Source of the DNA: Maribrevibacterium harenarium
GTDB taxonomy: Bacteria; Pseudomonadota; Gammaproteobacteria; Pseudomonadales; Marinomonadaceae
Direction: 5' to 3'
Length of the DNA stretch: 64,000 bases
Assembly (NCBI RefSeq): GCF_006385675.1
Contig: NZ_VFRR01000002.1
Location: 62,001-126,000, forward strand
Shown: piece by piece, positions 17,219 through 26,023 of the stretch
Layout of the letters: the number at the start of each line of letters is the position of its first letter
Position numbering within the stretch: position 1 is the stretch's first letter
Notes under the pieces: model-generated
What the model was told of the DNA's origin: nothing
Seen by the model: the letters and a program-made list of their open reading frames with translations, nothing else
Database searches by the model: none
Position numbers and translations under genes: made by a program

Positions 17219-18148
17219 TCACACTCCGTGACGCAATGGATCCGTTGGATTACTTACCATGGTGGCTTCGCGCGTAATGAACGCCTGACCGGTAATGGAC
17301 GGGATCACCCCGCCAGAGCGTGTCCCCCATTGAAAGCTCAAACTGTACCCACTGCCAATGGTACTCTCTTGGTAAATCGTTTCCCCAGGGGCTAAACGTT
17401 GATCCGCAGCCAGGCAGGCTAAACGGGCGGAACTGCCGGTGCCACAAGGGGAGCGGTCATAGGCATTGTCTGGACAGAGTACGAAATTACGACTGTGCCC
17501 ACTTTCGGTTAAAGCTGGCCCATAGAAGATGATATGGTCGATTACCCCGCCATTTTCCCCTTCGATGCCGTTGGCATAAATGGCTTCACGTACCTTGATA
17601 CCGATCTCGGTTAGAGTGCGAATATTGGATGGCACCACCGGTGTTGGACTGTCATCCACAATAAAGAACCAGTTACCGCCGTAAGACACATCGCCAATCA
17701 CGGTGCCAACATCGTCTACCTCGACGGCGACGTCTTTCTGGTAGCGGTAGCTTTCGATGTTTTGCACCGTCACCGTGTTCTTATCGGTCAGTGTTACTTC
17801 CACGATGCCGACGGGGGTCTCAATTTTATGGGTGCCGACACCAATTTTCCCAATATGGGCGAGTGTCGCCGCAAGACCAATGGTGCCGTGGCCGCACATG
17901 CCGATCACGGCTGCGGCATCAAAGTAGATCACGCCGGTGACACAGCTAGGGTCTACCGGTTCCACCAGTAATGCGCCCACCATGGCCTCTTGGCCGTAGG
18001 GTTCCGTTACCAGTGAGCGATAAAAATCTCGATGTTCTGTGGCGAGTAGTTTGGCCCGTTCAGATAAGGGCCCTGATCCAAGATCAGGGCCGCCCTCTAA
18101 AATCACACGGGTCGGTTCGCCTTCGGTATGGCTATCGACAACTTTCAT
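17219..18148 (-). CDS. 4-hydroxyproline 2-epimerase
   Basis: This proline-racemase-superfamily enzyme interconverts trans-4-hydroxy-L-proline and cis-4-hydroxy-D-proline. Both catalytic thiols are present: Cys85 in GMCGHGTIG and Cys235 in DRSPCGTGSSAR. The related trans-3-hydroxyproline dehydratases replace the first Cys by Thr, so this is an epimerase or racemase. Asp227/Asp231 in CPDNAYD fit substrate amine binding. It is 309 aa. It abuts the DapA-family gene on the same strand with no gap, and the operon faces the semialdehyde dehydrogenase convergently. Confidence 0.93.
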   Translation of the reverse strand: MKVVDSHTEGEPTRVILEGGPDLGSGPLSERAKLLATEHRDFYRSLVTEPYGQEAMVGALLVEPVDPSCVTGVIYFDAAAVIGMCGHGTIGLAATLAHIGKIGVGTHKIETPVGIVEVTLTDKNTVTVQNIESYRYQKDVAVEVDDVGTVIGDVSYGGNWFFIVDDSPTPVVPSNIRTLTEIGIKVREAIYANGIEGENGGVIDHIIFYGPALTESGHSRNFVLCPDNAYDRSPCGTGSSARLACLAADQRLAPGETIYQESTIGSGYSLSFQWGTRSGGVIPSITGQAFITREATMVSNPTDPLRHGV

Positions 18149-19114
18149 TTAAGCTACCTGCAAATCGGAGATGATGCCGCCCTGCTTTGACCAATCGGCA
18201 AACCAAGCTTTAAACAACGCGTATTGTTGTTCGCAGTAATGGCGTTGGGCGTCATTGAGTTCATCGGTTTCGTTGAAATGTAAGCGATACTCTTCTTCAC
18301 CATTAAGCACAAGTAAATATTTGAAGAACAAGACCAGCTCAGGGCCTTCATCGAAGCTCGCCAAGACGCTGAAAGCTTCCTCTAATTCTTTGGCTCTTAC
18401 CCGGGCTTCGGCATGACCTTCGGCCGCTTTGCGGGAAAGGTTTGCCAGTAACAGCACTTCTTTGGGTAGCGCGGTGCCAATGCCGGTGATGGCGCCCACT
18501 GCACCACAGTTTACATAGCCGTGGTAAACCGCCGTATCGACACCAATCATCAGAATGACATCGTCATCTTTTGAGGTGATATTTTCGGCGGCATAACGCA
18601 AATCATCTGGGCCGCCAAATTCTTTAAAGCCGACTAAATTAGGGTGCTCCGCCCGCAGACTAAAGAACAAATCCGCCCGAGTCGCGAAACCATAAACTGG
18701 GCTGTTGTAAATGATGGCGGGAATATCCGGCGCAGCGTCGAGAATAGCTTTGAAGTGGTGGCGCTGGGCGGCAATCACGGAACCTCGTGATAACACCCGT
18801 GGAATCACCATTAATCCGGCTGCCCCCACTTTTTGGGCGTGGGCGGCTAATGCGACTGCCGATTTGGTATTGATCGCACCGGTGCCGACAACTACTGGAA
18901 TGCCTGCGGCGACAAGTCGCTCAACCCCTTCCATTCGCTCTGCATCGGTGAGCAGCGGCCAATCCCCCATGGAGCCGCAATACACCACGGCGGACATACC
19001 AGCAGCGATCATCTCTTTGCCTTTTTTTACCAAAGCATCGAAATCCGGAGTGCGGTCAGCTTTACAAGGGGTCATCAAGGCGGGCATCACGCCATGGAAA
19101 ACAGAGGTGTTCAT
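18149..19114 (-). CDS. DapA-family protein, probable 1-pyrroline-4-hydroxy-2-carboxylate deaminase
   Basis: This 321-aa TIM-barrel protein of the dihydrodipicolinate synthase/N-acetylneuraminate lyase family has the Schiff-base lysine in LVGFKEFGG (Lys164) and the catalytic Tyr in IIYNSPVYG (Tyr136). In hydroxyproline catabolism a DapA relative deaminates 1-pyrroline-4-hydroxy-2-carboxylate to 2-oxoglutarate semialdehyde. The operon with the epimerase and the operator shared with the semialdehyde dehydrogenase support this. A lysine-biosynthetic DapA is unlikely in this setting. SD AGGAG precedes the ATG. It is the first gene of the pair. Confidence 0.87.
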   Translation of the reverse strand: MNTSVFHGVMPALMTPCKADRTPDFDALVKKGKEMIAAGMSAVVYCGSMGDWPLLTDAERMEGVERLVAAGIPVVVGTGAINTKSAVALAAHAQKVGAAGLMVIPRVLSRGSVIAAQRHHFKAILDAAPDIPAIIYNSPVYGFATRADLFFSLRAEHPNLVGFKEFGGPDDLRYAAENITSKDDDVILMIGVDTAVYHGYVNCGAVGAITGIGTALPKEVLLLANLSRKAAEGHAEARVRAKELEEAFSVLASFDEGPELVLFFKYLLVLNGEEEYRLHFNETDELNDAQRHYCEQQYALFKAWFADWSKQGGIISDLQVA

Positions 19115-19133
19115 GGGGGTAACTCCTATTTAT

Positions 19134-19153
19134 GTATTTTGTATCCAAAATAC
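19134..19153. promoter_or_regulatory. GntR operator, site 2
   Basis: GTATTTTGTATCCAAAATAC is two inverted 8-base half-sites (GTATTTTG / CAAAATAC) around a 4-base centre. Its 18-base core is the reverse complement of site 1. It lies 20 bases upstream of the DapA-family start codon. Confidence 0.82.
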
Positions 19154-19322
19154 GCTTGCATATAAAATTCGTCAAGCAAATGTTCAGCTAGTTTGAAACT
19201 TGTCTTTCCCCTACTTGTAAGACTTGTGAGAGTTAACAGCCACACCCACTAATATGTCTATACTCACAACTACCCATAGCACAGAGATTCGTCAGTGCTT
19301 GGAATACAAAACAGGAGAGAGC

Positions 19323-20180
19323 ATGAGCGAAAACTACACCCCACCCAAGGTTTGGGTACACGAAGTGGATGACAACAACCGTTTTGCCAGTATTAACCGC
19401 CCGGTGTCCGGCGCGACTCACGAACGGGAATTACCGGTAGGCGAACACCCATTGCAGCTATATTCCCTCGGCACCCCTAATGGGCAAAAAGTGACCATTA
19501 TGCTGGAAGAGTTACTGGCTCAAGGCGTTACAGCAGCGGAATACGATGCTCACCTAATCAATATCTTAGAGGGTGATCAGTTTTCCTCTGGTTTCGTGGC
19601 AGTGAACCCAAACTCTAAGATTCCAGCCTTGATGGATAACTCCGAGTCCGAGCCGGTAAGAGTCTTTGAGTCTGCTGCGATTCTGGTTTATCTCGCCGAA
19701 AAATTTGGCCACTTCCTTAGCCAAGAACGTGCTCAACGCACAGAAACGTTGAATTGGCTGTTTTGGGTACAGGGGGCCGCGCCCATTTTGGGCGGTGGCT
19801 TTGGTCACTTCTATGCTTACGCCAATGAAAAGCAGCCCTACCCGATTAATCGCTTCACCATGGAGGTTAAGCGCCAATTAGATGTGCTGGACAAGCACCT
19901 CGCCACCCATGACTACCTAGCAGGTGATCAGTACAGTATTGCCGATATGGCAGCATGGCCTTGGTATGGCAAATTGGTGCAAGGACAACTTTACAATGCA
20001 GGGGAATTTCTGCAGGTAGAGAGCTACACCCATGTATTGCGTTGGGCAAATCAGATCAACCAACGCGTTGGAGTACAGCGCGGGCAGATCGTCAACCGTA
20101 CCTTTGGAGAACCTTGGGAACAGCTAGCGGAACGGCACAGCGCCACGGATATTGATCAGGTACTGGCTTTGCGAAAGTAA
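19323..20180 (+). CDS. yghU: Glutathione S-transferase, YghU type (nu class)
   Basis: The protein closely follows E. coli YghU along its length: INRPVSGATHE, LPVGEHPLQLYSLGTPNGQKVTIMLEELL, DQFSSGFVAVNPNSKIPAL, RVFESAAILVYLAEKFG, TETLNWLFWVQGAAPILGGGFGHFY, SIADMAAWPWYGKLVQGQLYNAGEFL and RGQIVNRT. These cover the thioredoxin-fold glutathione site and the helical C-terminal domain. Nu-class GSTs bind two glutathiones and have disulfide-bond oxidoreductase activity. ATG 19323 has AGGAGAG upstream, so an in-frame extension to 19254 is not used. Length is 285 aa. Confidence 0.95.
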   Translation: MSENYTPPKVWVHEVDDNNRFASINRPVSGATHERELPVGEHPLQLYSLGTPNGQKVTIMLEELLAQGVTAAEYDAHLINILEGDQFSSGFVAVNPNSKIPALMDNSESEPVRVFESAAILVYLAEKFGHFLSQERAQRTETLNWLFWVQGAAPILGGGFGHFYAYANEKQPYPINRFTMEVKRQLDVLDKHLATHDYLAGDQYSIADMAAWPWYGKLVQGQLYNAGEFLQVESYTHVLRWANQINQRVGVQRGQIVNRTFGEPWEQLAERHSATDIDQVLALRK

Positions 20181-20228
20181 AAAACGGTTAAAAAACAAAC
20201 ATTTTACTTTCCATAGGGAACAATAATT

Positions 20229-20244
20229 CCTACCATTAGGTAGG
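20229..20244. promoter_or_regulatory. Probable TetR operator
   Basis: CCTACC-ATTA-GGTAGG is a perfect inverted repeat 30 bases upstream of the tetR start codon. This is the usual place and symmetry for autoregulation by a TetR dimer. Binding is inferred. Confidence 0.6.
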
Positions 20245-20273
20245 TCTTTTAGTGAACACAAGGAGCATGCCCA

Positions 20274-20876
20274 ATGCCAATGTCGGAGGTTATTTCTTCA
20301 GTCAATCAGGTGGAAAACCCCACCAAGGTCGCGATTCTAATGGCGGCTAAGGCCGCGATTACGGAGCATGGTTACAAAGCCGTGAGTTTTCGCGATTTAG
20401 CGGCAGCGGTTGGCATTAAAAGTGCGAGTGTTCACTATCACTACCCTACCAAAAATGATCTAGCCTTGGCTCTGATTCAGCACTACCGTGGCGAGTTGGA
20501 GCTAACGCTAGAGCTGCCCAAACGCAAGAAAAACCCCGCCCAGAAAGCGCTGAACAAATTTCTTGATGGCGTCAGAGAGCGGTTAAACGCGGATAAAGCC
20601 ATGTCTTTAGATGTGGTTTTGGCCTCGGATAGCCATTTGCTTAATGAAGAATGTGTCGATGAACTGAATGAAATCATGAAGTTACAGCTCGACTACTTGG
20701 CAACCTTAGTCTCTTACATGTCCAAAGAATGGCTCACCAGCGAAGATACTTACAACTATGCCCATCAAATTCTCGCCAGTGTTCAAGGTGCCATGCTGCT
20801 AACACGAGTGAGTGGTGATATTGCCGCCTTTGATAGAGCAATCGCCCCTTGGCGAGACCTGGCTGGGCGTTTTTGA
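20274..20876 (+). CDS. TetR-family transcriptional regulator
   Basis: The N-terminal TetR HTH is clear (AAITEHGYKAVSFRDLAAAVGIKSASVHYHYPTKNDLALALI, residues about 27-68), followed by a helical ligand-binding domain. Length is 200 aa. SD AAGGAG lies 8 bases before ATG 20274; ATG 20280 is an alternative. It stands between yghU and hemF on the same strand, with an inverted repeat before it. Ligand and targets are unknown; yghU or the gene itself are the most likely targets. Confidence 0.9.
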   Translation: MPMSEVISSVNQVENPTKVAILMAAKAAITEHGYKAVSFRDLAAAVGIKSASVHYHYPTKNDLALALIQHYRGELELTLELPKRKKNPAQKALNKFLDGVRERLNADKAMSLDVVLASDSHLLNEECVDELNEIMKLQLDYLATLVSYMSKEWLTSEDTYNYAHQILASVQGAMLLTRVSGDIAAFDRAIAPWRDLAGRF

Positions 20877-20909
20877 TTCTAGGCAGCGCCCTTTTCAATG
20901 CTAGAATGA

Positions 20910-21881
<972 letters not shown>

Positions 21882-21887
21882 CAACAG

Positions 21888-21927
21888 TCCAGCCGCCGTA
21901 CTACGGTAACCCTGTTCTGCGGCTGGA
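21888..21927. other. Inverted repeat between hemF and aroE
   Basis: Arms TCCAGCCGC (21888-21896) and GCGGCTGGA (21919-21927) enclose a 22-base spacer with a smaller CCGTA/TACGG hairpin. No T-run follows, so it is more likely an mRNA structure than a classical terminator. Confidence 0.5.
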
Positions 21928-21983
21928 TCGATAAAGTTCCCGTTAAAAATCATAAAGATAACACTCTGTAAAAGAGGTCAGCT

Positions 21984-22784
21984 GTGGATCAATACGCTGT
22001 GATTGGCAATCCAATCGAACATAGCAAATCGCCGTTTATTCATCAGGCATTTGCTGAACAGACCCAACAGGCCATGGAATATGGTCGTATCCTTGGGGAT
22101 TTAGAACAATTTGAACAACAAGTCGCGGCCTTCTTTGCTCAAGGCGGTAAAGGCTTAAACGTTACCGTGCCGTTCAAAGAGCGGGCCTACGCCATGTGCA
22201 ATGTGCTGAGTAAGCGAGCGCAACGGGCTGGCGCGGTGAATACCCTGATGGTGGGGAAAAACGGCGAAATCTACGGTGATAATACCGATGGTGCCGGTAT
22301 GGTACGCGACATCGTGCAGGTATTGAACCAACCTCTACACGGCAAACGTATTCTGGTGTTAGGTGCCGGTGGCGCAGTACGGGGGGTGATCGAGCCGATG
22401 CTATTGGAACATCCGCAAAGTATTACCATCGTCAACCGTACCCCAGCGAAAGCCCAAGCCCTAGCGGAGCTTTTTGCTGTGCAATGGTCGTCCTTTGCAG
22501 AGCTAACCGGCGAGTTTGATATCATCATTAATGGCACTTCCGCCAGCTTGGGAGGTGATCTGCCGCCTATTCCAGACAGTGTTATCGGCCCGCAGACTTG
22601 GTGCTATGACATGATGTACGGGAAAGAGCCGACGGTATTCTTGAACTGGGCGACAGCGCGCGGCGCTAGCGGCGAAGATGGCCTTGGGATGCTGGTTGGA
22701 CAAGCTGCGGAAGCCTTCTTTATCTGGCGTCACGTACGACCTGACCAAGCTTCGATTGTGGAACAGCTACGTCAGGCTATGTAG
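21984..22784 (+). CDS. aroE: Shikimate dehydrogenase (NADP+)
   Basis: AroE reduces 3-dehydroshikimate to shikimate in aromatic amino acid synthesis. It begins with GTG as MDQYAVIGNPIEHSKSPFIHQAFAEQT. It has the substrate/catalytic motifs GLNVTVPFKERAY (catalytic Lys) and GDNTDGAGMVRDI (Asp), and the NADP-binding glycine-rich loop LVLGAGGAVRGVIEPML followed by NRTPAKA. Length is 266 aa, typical. Together with hemF it recreates the Pseudomonas hemF-aroE pair. Confidence 0.96.
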   Translation: MDQYAVIGNPIEHSKSPFIHQAFAEQTQQAMEYGRILGDLEQFEQQVAAFFAQGGKGLNVTVPFKERAYAMCNVLSKRAQRAGAVNTLMVGKNGEIYGDNTDGAGMVRDIVQVLNQPLHGKRILVLGAGGAVRGVIEPMLLEHPQSITIVNRTPAKAQALAELFAVQWSSFAELTGEFDIIINGTSASLGGDLPPIPDSVIGPQTWCYDMMYGKEPTVFLNWATARGASGEDGLGMLVGQAAEAFFIWRHVRPDQASIVEQLRQAM

Positions 22785-22817
22785 CCCTCGACTGGCCTGT
22801 TGGTGGGCAATGCCGGA

Positions 22818-22903
22818 AGACTTATGAACGCACCGACCGACGGGCATCCCTGCCCGTAAGGTCGGTCTCGCCCATCCATGGGCGAAGTGCTTTTCATAAG
22901 TCT
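22818..22903. repeat. Palindromic intergenic repeat, copy B
   Basis: The outer stem is 11 bp (22818-22828 with 22893-22903), with GCAC/GTGC continuing inward. Inside are CGGGC-ATCCCT-GCCCG (22841-22856) and CGCCC-ATCCAT-GGGCG (22869-22884). The last hairpin is identical to one in copy A, and the two-hairpin-on-a-stem layout is the same. It follows aroE. Confidence 0.85.
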
Positions 22904-22996
22904 CTCCGTCCTTGCTAATCAGATCCTAGCCCATACGCTAGTAAGTTCCGTAGCAAGACGATAGGTTTAAACAGATTAGACTTTGAGTGAGGCCCA

Positions 22997-24157
22997 ATGA
23001 AAGCACAGTGGTTTGGTAGTGTTGCTGATATCGGTAGGGAGCGCTGGCAGCAAGCCATCGGTGAGACACGTTACCCGTTTGCCCAGTATGCGTTTTACCA
23101 AGCCCTTGAACAGCATCAATGCCTCGGGGAAGGCACTGGCTGGTATCCAGAGTACCTACTGGTGATGGAAGACGATGACAGCCCAATTGCCATCGCCCCC
23201 ACCTTTCTGAAAACCCACTCCCACGGGGAATTTGTATTTGATTGGTCGTGGGCCGATGCCTACCACCGCTACGGTTTTAACTACTATCCGAAACGAATTT
23301 GGGCTGTTCCCTATTCCCCAGTAACCGGGCCGCGGCTATTTAGTCACCTTGACCCAGATGGACGTTCCCCAGAATACACCGCATTGTATGGGGCCTTAGC
23401 TCCCCTACTCACTCAAGCCAACGCCGAGCGGGAGTTTTCGAGCTGGCATCTACTATTTTGCCGCGAACACCTGGCCGAGCATCTTGGTCAATCGGAAGAG
23501 TACCTACATCGTATTTCCTGCCAGTTCCATTGGTTTAACCGCGGTTACCAATCAATGGATGACTACTTTAGTCATTTCAGTAGCCGTAAACGCAAGTCGG
23601 CCCGTAAGGAGCGGGAGAAAATCCAGCAACAGGGCCTGCATCTGGTTCGAAAACTGGGTACAGAATTAACACCGGAAGAGGTGAGTTTTTTCTATCTGTG
23701 TTACCAATCTACCTATGCCAAGCGGGGACAAACCGGCTACCTAACCGAAGCCTTTTTCCAGCAGCTAACGATAGATATGGGGGAGCAGATCCTATTGGTA
23801 TTAGCTTACCAAGGTGAAAAGCCCGTCGGCGCTTCTTGGTGCTTCTTTGACGACCATTCACTCTATGGGCGCTACTGGGGCTGCTTGGAGGAATTTGATT
23901 GCCTCCACTTCGAGGCCTGCTATTACCAAGGCATCGAATTCTGCTTAGAACGGGGGTTACAGCACTTCGACCCTGGCACCCAAGGAGAACACAAAATCGC
24001 CCGGGGCTTTGAACCGGTATTTAGCCACAGCCTTCACTACATCGCCCACCCGGGATTCCGAGAAGCGATTGGACGTTTCTGTGAGGAAGAAGCCGACGCC
24101 GTGCGCCGTTACCATCAAGAAACACAGGCACTCTTGCCGTTTAAACAACCATCTTAG
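22997..24157 (+). CDS. FemAB-like GNAT-fold protein (PF04339, formerly DUF482)
   Basis: The 386-aa protein resembles the 'peptidogalycan biosynthesis' FemAB-like family. Diagnostic stretches: PFAQYAFYQALEQ, WSWADAYHRYGFNYYPK, the basic patch SSRKRKSARKEREKI, SWCFFDDHSLYGRYWGCLEEFDCLHFEACYYQGIEFCLERGL and FDPGTQGEHKIARGFEP. FemAB relatives transfer aminoacyl groups, but the substrate here is unknown and a cell-envelope role is only inference. It is a single gene on the plus strand after repeat copy B and convergent with the DUF2442 gene. Confidence 0.85.
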   Translation: MKAQWFGSVADIGRERWQQAIGETRYPFAQYAFYQALEQHQCLGEGTGWYPEYLLVMEDDDSPIAIAPTFLKTHSHGEFVFDWSWADAYHRYGFNYYPKRIWAVPYSPVTGPRLFSHLDPDGRSPEYTALYGALAPLLTQANAEREFSSWHLLFCREHLAEHLGQSEEYLHRISCQFHWFNRGYQSMDDYFSHFSSRKRKSARKEREKIQQQGLHLVRKLGTELTPEEVSFFYLCYQSTYAKRGQTGYLTEAFFQQLTIDMGEQILLVLAYQGEKPVGASWCFFDDHSLYGRYWGCLEEFDCLHFEACYYQGIEFCLERGLQHFDPGTQGEHKIARGFEPVFSHSLHYIAHPGFREAIGRFCEEEADAVRRYHQETQALLPFKQPS

Positions 24158-24177
24158 CCTCATTGGTTAGATAAGCA

Positions 24178-24693
24178 TTATTGAGAGAGAGCTTCGTTTT
24201 CAGCTTTTACCGCTAATGCACCATGAGCCAGTTGAACCAACGTATCGAATTTAGGGGAAGTATGAGGGCTTAATGCCTTGTATATACTAGGTCTACTTTT
24301 AAGGTTCGTTTTAAGTTGCACGTTTTGAACGCCGTACTCCTCGATATAGCCACGAATAGCCGCTTGAAGAATATCCGGTCTATTAAGTGTGATCGAATCC
24401 CAAGCAGCTTGCTTTAGCACAGCTTCAATATCATCAGGTGAAATAGCTCTTTCTTTAGCTTCAAGGTATTTACCTTGTTCCTCTGCTAATTGACGCAACT
24501 TGGTTGCGGATATTTCAGCAACACCCCAATCGATGTAAGTCCCCTCAAGAGAGAACTCTGTAAAAGACTCAACCTGAGAAAATGCTTCAGTCTCAAAGAG
24601 CTCAGTCAGGTCAGCAACTCCACGAAAACCATCGCTAAACTCAAGTTCTAACTCGTAACCAGATACCCAATCAACATCGATGATTTTTAACAT
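24178..24693 (-). CDS. DUF2442 protein with C-terminal HTH, possible antitoxin
   Basis: The first about 80 residues (MLKIIDVDWVSGYELELEFSDGFRGVADL...) fit DUF2442. The C-terminal part (SRPSIYKALSPHTSPKFDTLVQLAHGAL) looks like the HTH of addiction-module antidote proteins. It closely parallels the orphan antitoxin at 42559 (TRASLYKSLTENANPKLDTIVRLLAVF). The start ATG overlaps the stop of the DUF4160 gene by one base (TGATG), so the two are coupled. Base composition is more AT-rich than that of the neighbours, suggesting acquisition. A toxin-antitoxin function is inferred from architecture, not proven. Confidence 0.75.
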   Translation of the reverse strand: MLKIIDVDWVSGYELELEFSDGFRGVADLTELFETEAFSQVESFTEFSLEGTYIDWGVAEISATKLRQLAEEQGKYLEAKERAISPDDIEAVLKQAAWDSITLNRPDILQAAIRGYIEEYGVQNVQLKTNLKSRPSIYKALSPHTSPKFDTLVQLAHGALAVKAENEALSQ

Positions 24694-24959
24694 CAGTTAA
24701 CCCTCTTAATCGTTACACCTTGGACGGCTTTGCTCCATTCGTTCAGCAATTCGTTTTTATGCTGCTCAATGTATTGCTCAGCTTTGACGAGCTTTTTAGC
24801 AGGCAAGTAGCCAGTAAGTAACTCAATATCATCAATAGCAATGGAGGCGCGGTGCTCACCATACTCAACATGTACATGAGGGCGGTTGTGGGAGTCATTG
24901 TCTAAGTAATACATGACAAACTTCAAACCTAACAACTTTTTGAGTATTTCGGGCATCAA
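24693..24959 (-). CDS. DUF4160 protein, possible toxin partner
   Basis: This 88-aa protein has the DUF4160 signature FVMYYLDNDSHNRPHVHVEYGEHRASIAIDD, with the conserved HNRPHVHV histidines. Genes of this family are often paired with DUF2442 genes, and that pair is thought to behave as a mobile stress or toxin-antitoxin-like module. It is the first gene of the pair. The start is one of two adjacent ATG codons. Biochemical activity is unknown. Confidence 0.8.
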   Translation of the reverse strand: MMPEILKKLLGLKFVMYYLDNDSHNRPHVHVEYGEHRASIAIDDIELLTGYLPAKKLVKAEQYIEQHKNELLNEWSKAVQGVTIKRVN

Positions 24960-25074
24960 CCACTCCTTTAGTCTTTGTTTAGTGTACGCTAGTATCTTTA
25001 TGGATACAAATCGACAGATACAGCAAAGGCTTCAAGAGTGAAGCCCAGAACGTGGCTTTTTCTATCGGTTGGGT

Positions 25075-25324
25075 TGCGTGATGACGGTGTGATTGAGCGG
25101 GCGTCTGTTCAATCGGTACATCCCTGTGCCGATTGAAGCGGGTCGAAGGCTGGATTTTGTCTCATTACTTAGGACTTAGGGGGCAAGTCTAAACTGAGGA
25201 GCAAGTCCTAGTTGCCACTGGTTTTAACTGGTCTGCCGCAGCACGACAACTCGATATGGACAGGGCGAATTTGGTGAGATTGGCAAAACGCCTTGGCCTT
25301 GAGGTCAAGAAGACCCTAGGCTGA
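25075..25324 (+). pseudogene. norR: Decayed 3' end of a norR-type NO-responsive regulator
   Basis: From 25193 one frame encodes TEEQVLVATGFNWSAAAR followed by QLDMDRANLVRLAKRLGLEVKKTLG and a stop at 25322-25324. This is the Fis-type DNA-binding C-terminus typical of NorR (NWxxxAR..LxxDxANLxRLAKRLGL). Upstream, broken by stops and frame changes, are scraps such as VIERASV (compare NVRELEHVIERA in sigma-54 activators) and LDFVSLLR. No intact AAA+ or GAF domain precedes it. It lies next to a truncated haemoglobin gene, consistent with a former NO-response locus. The left boundary is approximate. Confidence 0.75.
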
Positions 25325-25344
25325 GGCGTTTGTTGGGATGATAG

Positions 25345-25773
25345 CTACGCTTCGTTCCCGCGCATCATTTCGCTGACCTGTTGAATCCGTCCAGCAGGTA
25401 CACTTAATTGGGTAATTAAGTACTCGCGCAGATCGGCAGAGTAGCCACATTCTTGCAGTGCATCCGACATGCAGTTCAACCACATCATGCGGTTGCTGTC
25501 GTCCACATGCAGGTGTGCATGGGCACGGGGAAGGGCAATTTGCCCGTACTTCTTCGCGTACATTTTTTCTCCCCCCATCCAACCGTGCAAAAACAGGATG
25601 AGCTTGTCGATTGAGGTATCAATCGGCTGGGGGTGCATATCAAATAGCGGTCGGTAGTCCTCATTACTGGCCATAATGCGATAAAAGGCATGCACTAACT
25701 TCGTCAGTCCTTCCATACCACCGACAGCTTGTAGGGTGCCATCCCCTTCTCCGAATTTAATTGGTGCTGTCAT
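25345..25773 (-). CDS. Group II truncated haemoglobin
   Basis: This 142-aa 2-over-2 globin has family landmarks: a B-helix Tyr in HAFYRIM, the FLHGWMGGEKMYAKKYGQIALPRAHAHL segment containing the proximal His, and Trp G8 in MMWLNCM. TrHbII proteins bind O2 and NO and are linked to NO or oxidative-stress handling. I chose ATG 25773 (MTAPIKFGEGDG), with AGGGAAGA upstream. It overlaps the preceding small membrane-protein gene by 17 bp, so the two are coupled. The norR remnant 20 bp away supports a link to NO. Confidence 0.9.
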   Translation of the reverse strand: MTAPIKFGEGDGTLQAVGGMEGLTKLVHAFYRIMASNEDYRPLFDMHPQPIDTSIDKLILFLHGWMGGEKMYAKKYGQIALPRAHAHLHVDDSNRMMWLNCMSDALQECGYSADLREYLITQLSVPAGRIQQVSEMMRGNEA

Positions 25774-25963
25774 CGGTGCTCTTCCCTGCGGCTTTGGCGG
25801 CTTTTTCTTTGTCCATTTTGATAGAGTTGTGGTAACCGCCGACGGCAGCCAATGCCCCAATAATCAAACTCATGTACATAGGGATTTCAAACAACATGGT
25901 GATGCTGACGAACACACAGCCAACGGCGGCGCCTTCAAGAAAAGGTTTTAGCGTTTTTTTCAT
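25757..25963 (-). CDS. Small hypothetical membrane protein
   Basis: A 68-aa protein begins with MKKTLKPFLEGAAVG. It has two predicted membrane segments (AVGCVFVSITMLFEIPMYM and SLIIGALAAVGGYH) and a charged Lys/Ala-rich tail. SD GGGAG lies 6 bases before ATG. It is the first gene of a pair with the truncated haemoglobin, overlapping it by 17 bp. I do not recognise a family. The coupling suggests co-expression, perhaps a membrane partner for the globin. Confidence 0.75.
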   Translation of the reverse strand: MKKTLKPFLEGAAVGCVFVSITMLFEIPMYMSLIIGALAAVGGYHNSIKMDKEKAAKAAGKSTDDSTN

Positions 25964-26023
25964 AATAACTCCCAGATATCATTGGCGCAGAGTGTAGCAA
26001 AGTTCTCCCAGAAACGGAGCCAT

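Noticed and set aside
19299-19312. A third GntR operator upstream of yghU (TTGGAATACAAAAC)
   Set aside because: Only one half-site matches and the symmetry is lost; it overlaps the region just before the SD. Not reported as a feature.
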